The notes under the pieces: generated by a model
The model's input: only the letters and a program-made list of their open reading frames with translations
Told to the model about the DNA's origin: nothing
The model's database searches: none
In this document: positions 55,478-64,000 of the stretch, one piece after another
Numbering within the stretch: position 1 is the stretch's first letter
Layout: every line of letters starts with the position of its first letter
Translations under genes and position numbers: made by a program
Assembly: GCA_965112735.1 (NCBI GenBank)
Contig: OZ218956.1
Coordinates: forward strand, 682,001 to 746,000
Direction: 5' to 3'
Length of the DNA: 64,000 bases
From: Phaeosaccion multiseriatum
Taxonomy: Eukaryota; Ochrophyta, other classes

Positions 55478-57270
55478 CTAACCGCTGTTGCGCATGCCCG
55501 CTGCGATCCCGTTGATGGTGATGACAAGCGCGTCTTGTAACTGCTGCTTCTCAGTGTCGTTGGCGTATTCCTGAGGGGAGGGCGACCAAACCAAACGAAG
55601 AGCACCAGAGCAGTCGGAGGAAGGGCAGGCAGGGGAGGGGTGAGGGGAGGACTGCAAACCTCGATGTTGGCCTAGCCTTTGGTCTTGAGTCGAGCAGCCA
55701 CTGTACGTCTCACTCACCTCGTTCCGAAGGCGCTGCAAGACCCGCACCTGCAGCACGTTGAGCGGATCCACGTAAGGATTGCTGCGGAGGCCAAAGGCAC
55801 ACAGGGGGGAGGAGGGGAGAGAGAGAGGGGGGGGGGTGCTGTGAGTACCAGCCCAACGCATCCACTTTAGCGCGGTGTACGTACCGCAGCATGAGCTGCC
55901 ACTTGAGCAGCGCGTTGTCGCTGATCAGCTCCGGCTTTTTGGACACACCAAGAACCGCTTCCCTGGTCTTGTCGAGCTTCCCCCGCAGTGTCTCACCCAG
56001 CTCCTTTGCCTGAAGAACGTTGGAGAGAGGGGTAGGGGGGTTAGAACAGAAGAATTTATACTTACTTGACTGCACTCCAGCCTCAGTGCCTCCGGCCCCC
56101 TCCCGCCCTTCCTCCCTCTCCTCCCCACTCACGTCCCCGTCCGCCACCAGCATGTCGTCATAGTGCTTGGAGATACTTGTGTCGCTCTTGGCCAGCACCA
56201 TCTCAAACAGGTCGATGTTGGTCTTGAAGAAGGGCCAGTTGGTGTACATGTCAGCCAGCACCTCCGGCGAGTCTGCATGGACGCTACTCAGCCCCTCGCC
56301 CACACCCAGCCACGCAGGGAGGGTCATGCGCGTCTGTCGAGATGGAGGCGCAAGGGTAGAGGGTAAGGCGTTGCTGCATGTCAGACACATAGAGAGGTTG
56401 TAGGCTGCGGGCGGGGCTTTCAAGCTGCGGCCCTCGCGCACCTGCGTCCACGCAAAGACCCAGGGAATAGCTCTCAGCGTTTCCACTCCGCCTGTGGGGC
56501 GGCGCTTAGCGGGCCTGGAGCCAATGTTGAGGCTGGCCAGCTCCAGCTCAGGCGTGGCAGACCTGTCGTGGAAGGGGGGAGGGGGGAAGACAAAGGGAGG
56601 AGAGGGAAGAGTGGGTCAGTTGGCCGGTGCCAATGATGACCGCGCAGCGCCTCACGCCTCGCCAGGCAGCCACAAGAGCTCACCGGAAGTAGGGCACGAA
56701 GTTGGGGTTCTGCCTCACGACGTCGCGGTAGTCTGCGCAGCTCACGTCACTGAGCTTGGCCATGGCGGCCCGCCACTCCTCTCGCGGGATGGGCGGCTCC
56801 ACGAAGGTGTCGTGCAGCACCCCCGCCGTGTAGATGTCCAAGGTGCGCTCGGCGATGCCCCTGGTGCCGAAGTTCTGAGTGATCATCTCTCCCTGCTCCG
56901 TCACTCGGAACCGCCCCTCCACGGTGCCAGCAGGCTGAGACAAGCAGGAGCAGCAGCAGCAGCAGCAGACACACAACAAGCGTAAGCCAACAATAAAGGG
57001 TGACGGGCTTCTCTCTTGCGCCGCATCATGAGCCTGCAACTTTGATCCAACCTGCGCCAAGATGGCCTCGTACAGCGCCGGGTTGCCCCCACGGGACACT
57101 GTCCCTCCCTTGCCGTGGAAGAAGGTGAGCTGCACCCCGTGTTTCCGTGCCGTCTTGGCGAGCTGCTCCTGCGTCTCGTACTGGGCCCACGCTGCTGCTA
57201 GGCGACCGGCGTCCTTCGCGCTGTTGGGAACACACGCACACACAACAATAACAACAACAACAACAACACC

Positions 57271-57338
<68 letters not shown>

Positions 57339-59741
57339 CGACAACAGGACCAGTTCCAGTTGGAGGGGTGTGCCGGGGCTGCGCGAGAGTAACCACGCGA
57401 CGCCACTGACCTATCCGAGTACCCAATCATGACCTCCTGCTTCCCGTCGATGTGCCCGCGGTACCAAGGCATGCTCCACAGCTCGTCCATCGTGGCGGAG
57501 CTCCCCTCCAGGTCGCTGAGCGTTTCGAAGAGAGGCACCACACGCATGTCCCAGTCCAGCTTGGCCTCCTTCTGCAGCAACTTGACCCCCAACACGTCAC
57601 TGGGTGACGTGGCCATGCTAATCACGTACGCCCCTAGTGACTCCTCACCCAACTTGGCGATGGCATCAAAGGTGCCCAGCGTGTCCACGACAATGCTGTC
57701 GAAGTCCAAGTCACCCTCCTTCAAGTCTCCAAAGCTCTTTGAGAGCAGCGGGCGTTTGCTGTTGAGCTCCTTTATCAACCACGTCTGTCTGGTCTTTTCG
57801 TCCCACTGACTGTAGCTGCCAACGCCAAGGTGCCGTGTGATAGCATCAAGGGCTTCGGTATGACGCGTCGACTCTTGCCTGCACATGTACGGTGGTGTGT
57901 GGGGAGACTTAAGGCCTGGCATTTCCCAAAGAGGGGCCATATCTGACCTGTGGATCGACTACTAACCTGACGTCCAAAGGAATCAACGACAGCCCGAAGC
58001 AGCGCACGCGTCGAATCAAGTCCTGCAACGTCGAGAAGGAGGGGGGAGAGGGGGAGGAGGAGGAGGAGGAGGAGGAGGAGGAGGACGACGACGACGACGA
58101 CGACGACGAGGAGTCAAGCTCTGTGTGTGCTTGTTGACCTTACTACTTCATGAAGCCCCCGCCCTGCCACTCACCAGCAAGCCCCCGTTGGCCATCCCGA
58201 GCTGGCCAGTGCTGGTGAGAGAGTCGTAGAGCAGTTTGAGCTGGTCCAGCACTTCCTCCCTTCCGTTCAGGGGCAGAGCCTTGACGTCAAAGGGCATGTC
58301 TCCCGCCAGCATGGCCGCGCACTTGGCGATGGTCTCATCGAGCTTAGACTCCAGCTCCACGAGCACGGCTCTGTACGGCTCGCGGACAGCGCCAACGCGT
58401 GCTCGGAGCTCAGGCGAGCACTGATTCAGAAAAGACACAGCATGATTCAGAAAAGACGAAGCGGAAGTGCAAAGAGGGGTGAAAGCAGCAACACGCCCTG
58501 GGTCCCACCTTGCACCTTACCTTTGTGGTGGAGAGCTCCATGCGCAGCACACTGACATCCCTCTTGAGCAGACTGGCGGCTTGCCACCGGGCCTCGAAGC
58601 TGACTCTGCAGGTGATCTGCGGGGGACGGGAGAGAGAAGGAGGGGCATGAGCAGGGGCACGCGGAGGAGGCACATGGAACCGGGGAGGCAAAAAAAGCGT
58701 ACCTCTGGCGTGACGTTGGGGTTGCCGTCCCGGTCTCCGCCCATCCAGCTGGCAAACACCACAGGCGCCACGTCGGCGGGGAGGGGCTTGCCGAGCTTGT
58801 CTGTCAGCGTCTTGTCCACCTTCCGCAGCCACGAGGGAACAGCGTTCCACAGCACCTGCTCGATGACTGCCATACCAGCTCGCGCCTCGTCCTTGGGCGA
58901 CGGCTTGACTCGGCGAACCTCGTCACTGTTCCAAATACTCTCCACCGTGGAGTTGAGCTGCGAGTGCAGCTCCGCCACTTCGACATTGGTCAGATAGCCG
59001 GCACCGGCGTCTAATTGCTGCAGAATATTGCCAATCTTCTTATGCTTGACGAGCAGCGTGCGACGGTTCACCTCCGTGGGGTGCGCTGTCAGCACAATCT
59101 CAACCTTTTGCCGCGCAATGGCATCTAACATGGCCTCCGAAGACGGCGCCTCGCCCGCCATGGCCTGAAGCTTGGAGATGGTCCCCAAAGTGGTGTCCCC
59201 CCTCTGCGGAAAGGCATCTCCCTCGTTCACCATGGCTCGCAGGCGCCGAAGGCGATGATGGGACTCGGCCGAGTTTGCCAGAGAAAAGAAGTGGGTGAAG
59301 GCCTTAGACACCCCCAAACTCTCTTCTGCCGACAGGGTCTTCACTTTCTCTGCCAAGAGCCCCAGGTTTTCTTCCTTTCCATCCCTCCACCCTCGGGCCA
59401 GCAGCCGCATGTCCTCTACGTTCTTAAAGAGGCTGTCTCCTCCGTGCTTCTGGATGGTGTTGCCCAAGATCGCCCCCAGCGTCTTGACATCCGCCCGGAG
59501 AGGCTTGTCAAGCTCTGCCTTGCATACCGCGAATCCTCGCTGCTTTATCCATTGAGGTCTAACGATGCGTTTGAGAAGGTGCGGGAAAGGGGGGAGGCTC
59601 AACACAGAGCCACGAAAAAGGACAACAGCAGCCACGCACGCACCAACTTTTCGCCTTCTCTTTTCGCTTCACGTACCTAGCCGAAGCCAAGAAGCCAGTC
59701 GCTCTCGCCCTGCTACTGCTACTTGCACCCAAACGCAGCAT
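55478..59741 (-). CDS. PEPC: Phosphoenolpyruvate carboxylase
   Basis: Thirteen exons (59677-59741, 58703-59558, 58521-58616, 58175-58420, 57967-58022, 57411-57878, 57052-57220, 56684-56934, 56442-56562, 56133-56333, 55885-56009, 55718-55781, 55478-55570) give 936 residues. Signatures: [15 protein letters not shown] (catalytic His), [72 protein letters not shown] and the C-terminus [16 protein letters not shown]. It carboxylates PEP to oxaloacetate. The Arg-Asn end is like bacterial-type enzymes (plant-type ends QNTG). The plant N-terminal phosphorylation-site serine is not present. Exon 1 encodes [20 protein letters not shown], Arg/Ser-rich without acids, then RGFAVC, which looks like a mitochondrial presequence; no ASAFAP leader is seen, so mitochondrial rather than plastid location is inferred. 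Confidence 0.97.
57239..57340. repeat. CAA microsatellite in PEP carboxylase intron 6
   Basis: About thirty CAA units with ACC/AT interruptions in the intron 57221-57410; transcribed as (UUG)n. This is the third CAA tract of this kind in the window. Confidence 0.95.
58050..58112. repeat. GGA-GAC tract in PEP carboxylase intron 4
   Basis: A GGA run that changes abruptly to a GAC run, in the intron 58023-58174; transcribed as UCC and GUC repeats. Confidence 0.9.
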
Positions 59742-59917
59742 CGTGCTCAGCGGTGAGCAGCACCCAGTAGCAGGAGGATGCACACACGAACGAACGAGAA
59801 GGAGGGAAAAAAAATGCAAATATGAATTTCAGGGGGGTCGGGGTCACACACACACACACACAGGATATACACTTACACAGGATCCACCAAGGATCAAGGA
59901 TTAGATCAAGATGATAG
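59742..59917. other. Upstream region of PEP carboxylase
   Basis: Includes a CA microsatellite (about 59847-59864) and two AGGATCAAGGATTAGATCAAG-like words next to the repeat element border. It must hold the proximal PEP carboxylase promoter, as the large repeat begins only 176 bp upstream of the start codon. Confidence 0.5.
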
Positions 59918-61746
59918 TCGGCTCCAGACTGGCCTAGAAGCCTATATACTCTAGGCCCTAGGCCGAGCGGCCTACGCCCGCTCTAGGCCTAGGCCGGCGG
60001 CCGTTGGCCGCTCTAGGCCGGCCATTTTTTCATTTTTTCTCCCTAGGCCGGCGGTTCTAGGCCTAGGCCTCGACCTATCTGATTAGTAATTACGGCCGGC
60101 GCAGCCGGCCTGATTACTGATTATGACCGGCGCCAGCCGGCCTGAGTACTGATTATGCGCCAGCCGGGGGCTGATTACTGATTACGGCCGGCGCACACCG
60201 TAATCTTGTCCAGGGTCGAGAGGGAGGGAGGGAGGGAGGGAGGGAGGGAGGGAGGGAGGGAGGGAGGGAGGGAGGGAGGGAGGGAGGGAGGGAGGGAGGG
60301 AGGGAGGGAGGGAGGGAGGGAGGGAGGGAGGGAGGGAGGGAGGGAGGGAGGGAGGGAGGGAGGGAGGGAGGGAGGGAGGGAGGGAGGGAGGGAGGGAGGG
60401 AGGGAGGGAGGGAGGGAGGGAGGGAGGGAGGGAGGGAGGGAGGGAGGGAGGGAGGGAGGGAGGGAGGGAGGGAGGGAGGGAGGGAGGGAGGGAGGGAGGG
60501 AGGGAGGGAGGGAGGGAGGGAGGGAGGGAGGGAGGGAGGGAGGGAGGGAGGGAGGGAGGGAGGGAGGGAGGGAGGGAGGGAGGGAGGGAGGGAGGGAGGG
60601 AGGGAGGGAGGGAGGGAGGGAGGGAGGGAGGGAGGGAGGGAGGGAGGGAGGGAGGGAGGGAGGGAGGGAGGGAGGGAGGGAGGGAGGGAGGGAGGGAGGG
60701 AGGGAGGGAGGGAGGGAGGGAGGGAGGGAGGGAGGGAGGGAGGGAGGGAGGGAGGGAGGGAGGGAGGGAGGGAGGGAGGGAGGGAGGGAGGGAGGGAGGG
60801 AGGGAGGGAGGGAGGGAGGGAGGGAGGGAGGGAGGGAGGGAGGGAGGGAGGGAGGGAGGGAGGGAGGGAGGGAGGGAGGGAGGGAGGGAGGGAGGGAGGG
60901 AGGGAGGGAGGGAGGGAGGGAGGGAGGGAGGGAGGGAGGGAGGGAGGGAGGGAGGGAGGGAGGGAGGGAGGGAGGGAGGGAGGGAGGGAGGGAGGGAGGG
61001 AGGGAGGGAGGGAGGGAGGGAGGGAGGGAGGGAGGGAGGGAGGGAGGGAGGGAGGGAGGGAGGGAGGGAGGGAGGGAGGGAGGGAGGGAGGGAGGGAGGG
61101 AGGGAGGGAGGGAGGGAGGGAGGGAGGGAGGGAGGGAGGGAGGGAGGGAGGGAGGGAGGGAGGGAGGGAGGGAGGGAGGGAGGGAGGGAGGGAGGGAGGG
61201 AGGGAGGGAGGGAGGGAGGGAGGGAGGGAGGGAGGGAGGGAGGGAGGGAGGGAGGGAGGGAGGGAGGGAGGGAGGGAGGGAGGGAGGGAGGGAGGGAGGG
61301 AGGGAGGGAGGGAGGGAGGGAGGGAGGGAGGGAGGGAGGGAGGGAGGGAGGGAGGGAGGGAGGGAGGGAGGGAGGGAAGGAGGGAGGGAGGGAGGGAGGG
61401 AGGGAGGGAGGGAGGGAGGGAGGGAGGGAGGGAGGGAGGGAGGGAGGGAGGGAGGGAGGGAGGGAGGGAGGGAGGGAGTCGACCCTGGACAAGATCATCT
61501 GATTCTGATTACAGCCGGTGACCAGCCGGCCTGATAACTGATTTTGCGCCGGCCGGGGGCTGATTACTGGTTACGGCCGGCGCACACCGTAATCTTGTCC
61601 AGGCCTAGGCCGGGGGGGCTGCGCCAAAAATAGGCCTAGGCCGGGGACCTGCGGCCCCCTCTAGGCCTAGGCCGGGGGCCTGCGGCCCCCCTAGGCCGGC
61701 CGAATTTCGTCTCTAGGCCTAGGCTTCTAGGCCAGTCTGGAGCCGA
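59918..61746. mobile_element. 1.83-kb composite repeat with perfect 27-bp terminal inverted repeats
   Basis: Positions 59918-59944 and 61720-61746 are perfect inverted repeats that start TCGGCTCCAGACTGG. Inside, both arms are filled with CCTAGGCC/GGCCGGC palindromes. Next come GATTACTGATTA/CCGGCGC modules as direct repeats; the last 52 bp of the module (60163-60214 and 61552-61603) match with one mismatch. The centre is a 1.26-kb GGGA tract bounded by 17-bp inverted repeats. No protein is encoded. The architecture fits a non-autonomous foldback-type element that has captured or grown a microsatellite. No clear target-site duplication is visible. Confidence 0.78.
60220..61478. repeat. 1.26-kb (GGGA)n tetranucleotide tract
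   Basis: About 315 GGGA units on the plus strand with a single substitution (A for G near 61378). It is flanked by ATCTTGTCCAGGGTCGA at 60203-60219 and its exact reverse complement at 61479-61495. The 440-residue frames it produces (GREG and PPSL repeats) are artefacts. It is a homopurine/homopyrimidine tract with G-runs in every unit. True length may differ, since such tracts are hard to assemble. Confidence 0.97.
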
Positions 61747-62260
61747 TGGTAGGATCAGGGGGGGGCCAAGGCCTTGGGGGGGGGATGCAGTCCTCCTCTT
61801 CTTCCAGTTTCCTTGTCCGACACCCTTGACCCCGGGGCAAGAGGAAGGTTGTGGTCATTGTGGTAGTCCCAGTATGAGGAGGAAAGGAGGGGGGGGGGGA
61901 GGAAGGCATAAAAAGAGTAAAGTTTCCCTTTTCCCTCCATACTTGGCTGCAGCGACTCCTCTTGCTAGTTCGTACAGCAGCAGTCCGCCACGACACCACC
62001 GACCACACTCGCTGCTCTACGCAGAGGGCTTCCTCTGTACCTTACTAGGCCGAAAGTAACGTCAAGAAACACGCGCGCGCCCACAAACCCGGGGGGAAAA
62101 AAAAACTAAATGACAAACGGCCAACGCGTGCTCAGCTTTCCGTCTTCTCTTGCGCGAGCGAGGACACTGGGCAGCCAGTGCTAGCGTGCTCCGGTTTGAC
62201 TAGCCTGGGTGGAGGGGAAGGAAGGCAGCTAAGCTGCTTTTCCCGGCTGGGAATTGGTGA
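61747..62260. promoter_or_regulatory. Upstream region of the MYB gene
   Basis: About 510 bp between the large repeat and the MYB start. It is CT/GA-rich, with G and C homopolymers. An A run at about 62096-62105 and a CCTAGGC-free composition mark the end of repeat sequence. No gene is supported; short frames here lack domains. Confidence 0.5.
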
Positions 62261-64000
62261 ATGATGTCTTATGAGGGCCTGCCCACAGAGAAACAGGCCA
62301 TGGCAGCAGCAGCAGCCGTGGCCGCGGCAGCAGCAGCCTCAGCCTCAGCGCCCACGGGTGCTGCAAATGAATTTTCCAGATCGATCCATCTTCCGCCAGG
62401 CCACATGCTGGCCGCTGCTGATTCGGCCGAGTTTGAAGATGACGACGATGAAGACGACGACGAGGAGGACGGGAAGGATACCGAGGGCAAGGCGGGGGGC
62501 AAGGAGAAGAAGAAGCAAGTCAAGACTCGCTGGTCTCAGGGCGAAGAGGAGGTGCTAAAGAGGGGGGTGGAGCGGCACGGGCTGCAGCAGTGGAAGCTGG
62601 TGGCCAAGGACCTACCCGGCAAGACTGATATGCAATGTTTCCATCGTTGGCAGAAGAAGTACAACAATGGAAACAAGGGACCGTGGTCGGCGGAAGACGA
62701 CGAGAAGGTGGTGAGATTAGTGGGCGAGCTAGGAGCGAGAAAGTGGAGTCAGATTGCGTCGAACTTGCCAGGACGGACGGGCAAGCAGTGCAGAGAGAGG
62801 TGGCACAACCATTTAAATCCGCACATCACCAAGAGGGCGTGGACCTACGCTGAGGATCGCGCCATTCTCGAGTTGCACCAGTCGCGTGGCAATCGGTGGG
62901 CGGAGATTGCCAAGATGCTGCCGGGACGGACGGACAATGCCATCAAGAACCACTGGAACTCCAGCATGAAGCGCAAGGTAGGTCGGACCGGGGCAGAGCT
63001 CCGCTAGTCTCTTTGGCCTAACTCAGTGTTGTTGCTGCGTACACAGGCCGAGACAGTCCTACTCTCCACCACCTTGAACTGGGCGAGTCCAGAATGGGCT
63101 TCTTACGGCTTCAAGAACATCATTGACATGGCTGTGGCGGCGGTCAGGGGCACGATTACTGTGCACAACCCGAACGAGGCCCCGACTCGGAGAGGTGAGA
63201 CCCCCACGCCCCCCCTTCTCCCCCCCCGGCCTGTCTTATGTTTGTTGTGCCGTTTGTTCTACAGGCCGGCCCCCTCGCAAGCGTAGTCCCAGTGAGGAGC
63301 GCCGCTTCAACGAAAAGAAGGCGGAGAAGGCAGAGAAGGCGCGCCTGAAGAGCGAGAAGGAGGGCAAGGCGGACAAGAGCAAGAGGGGCAGGGCGGCAGC
63401 CCCTCCACTCGCTGCCTTGGAGAGCACCAGAAGCAGGTCGTCGGTATTCACACATTCCGCCAAGGAGAATATCCAGCCTGCTGCACGCGCGGCACTGGGG
63501 TCCTTGTCCTCCACCGGGCCCCCCGCCGGTCCAAAGCAGTACGCAGAGGAGGGCGACACACACCAACCCAGTGCGATAACGCAAGGCGGGTCGGTGGAAG
63601 ACGAAGCGGCTCGACTGTTGCACCTACGCCTCCCCGCGCCGCATTTGGAGCGTGACCAACTGCAGCAGCAGCACAATTACTTTGACGTGCAACAGCAGAT
63701 GCAGATGCAGCAGCACCAGGATAAAATGGACCACCTGCAGCAGCAGCAGCTGCCTCGGCACCAGACGGCCCACCAGCGACAAGTGACGCAGCACCAACAT
63801 CAAGAGTATTGCCGCCTGGAGATGCAGCAGCAAATGGATCAACAGCAACAACAGCACGGTTTGGGGGGGCTTCCCCCAAAGCAAGCACAACGACTCTTTC
63901 CGAATGTGACACAGCAGGAACAAGACTACCAGTATCATCAGGGGCCGCACGACGCTTTCTGCGAGGACTTGGACTCTACTCAGGAGGTGATGATGGCCCA
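62261..64000 (+). CDS. Three-repeat MYB transcription factor (partial, 3' end outside window)
   Basis: Exons 62261-62977, 63047-63194 and 63265 onward, still open at the window edge. Three SANT/MYB repeats occupy about residues 88-240. R1: [18 protein letters not shown] then [21 protein letters not shown]2: [19 protein letters not shown] then [21 protein letters not shown]3: [18 protein letters not shown] then [20 protein letters not shown]. The Trp spacing and the [13 protein letters not shown] and [15 protein letters not shown] helices are those of animal c-MYB and plant 3R-MYB proteins, which control G2/M genes. The first R3 Trp pattern is intact. An acidic N-terminal region precedes the repeats; basic (GRPPRKR) and then Gln/His-rich regions follow, typical of activation domains. 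The large repeat element lies 515 bp upstream. Confidence 0.95.

Noticed and set aside
60182-61534. Open reading frames of about 440 residues on both strands through the GGGA tract (GREG and PPSL repeats)
   Set aside because: A repeat unit of four bases without stops is open in all frames; no start context, intron, domain or codon bias supports translation.
59742-62260. tRNA, rRNA or other RNA gene in the long gaps
   Set aside because: I looked for cloverleaf-like arms and box A/B words in the gaps over 300 bp and saw none that held up; palindromes near 60 kb are repeat-family words, not tRNA arms.

Overview
This is nuclear DNA of a photosynthetic eukaryote. The genes are split by short introns (mostly 60-350 bp) with GT-AG borders, the coding sequence is GC-rich, and the introns are full of simple repeats. 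Four proteins begin with a signal peptide whose predicted cleavage site is followed by Phe (DA|FVAP, HA|FRPA, DA|FVFP, KG|FVPA). This is the ASAFAP-type bipartite plastid leader of algae with a secondary red plastid, so the source is very probably an ochrophyte (heterokont) alga. Gene density, intron size and the presence of a Zn2Cys6 regulator suggest a eustigmatophyte of the Nannochloropsis/Microchloropsis kind, but that genus-level guess is inference.

I find 24 protein-coding genes, 23 complete and one running off the right end. I could build reading-frame-consistent exon models for all of them (95 introns; 94 GT-AG, one GC-AG). In order: RABL6-like GTPase (+), plastid aldo/keto reductase (-), APC13 (+), NADAR/YbiA N-glycosidase (-), plastid alpha/beta hydrolase (+), DNAJC11 (-), small plastid protein (+), Zn2Cys6 transcription factor (-), PSP1-domain protein (-), ubiquitin-activating enzyme E1 (+), VGT1-type sugar transporter (-), family 2 glycosyltransferase (+), an RS-rich protein with a LOTUS-like region and a DNPH1-like domain (-), mitochondrial carrier of the NAD/FAD/pyrimidine-nucleotide type (+), SPF27/BCAS2 splicing factor (-), acidic intronless protein (+), small plastid coiled-coil protein (-), PPP1R42-like LRR protein (+), GH30 glucosylceramidase (-), coiled-coil protein (+), soluble adenylyl cyclase (-), LSM6 (+), PEP carboxylase (-), three-repeat MYB (+, partial).

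The layout is strikingly regular. Neighbouring genes alternate strand throughout, giving divergent pairs over short shared promoters (as little as 105 bp) and convergent pairs with short shared 3' regions. The only break in alternation (Zn2Cys6 and PSP1 genes, both minus) lies exactly where a repeat cluster sits (18.18-18.62 kb), including a 240-bp MITE-like element with 20-bp inverted ends and a 6-bp target duplication. A second, larger repeat (59.92-61.75 kb) separates PEP carboxylase from MYB. It has perfect 27-bp inverted ends and holds a 1.26-kb GGGA tract between perfect 17-bp inverted repeats.

There is no operon-like pathway grouping. Loose themes are protein turnover (APC13, UBA1), splicing and RNA (SPF27, LSM6, the RS protein), carbon metabolism and transport (PEPC, sugar transporter, GH30), signalling (cyclase, MYB, Zn2Cys6) and nucleotide handling (NADAR, DNPH1-like domain, mitochondrial carrier). 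The most unusual protein is the RS/LOTUS-like/DNPH1-like fusion at 31187-33151.
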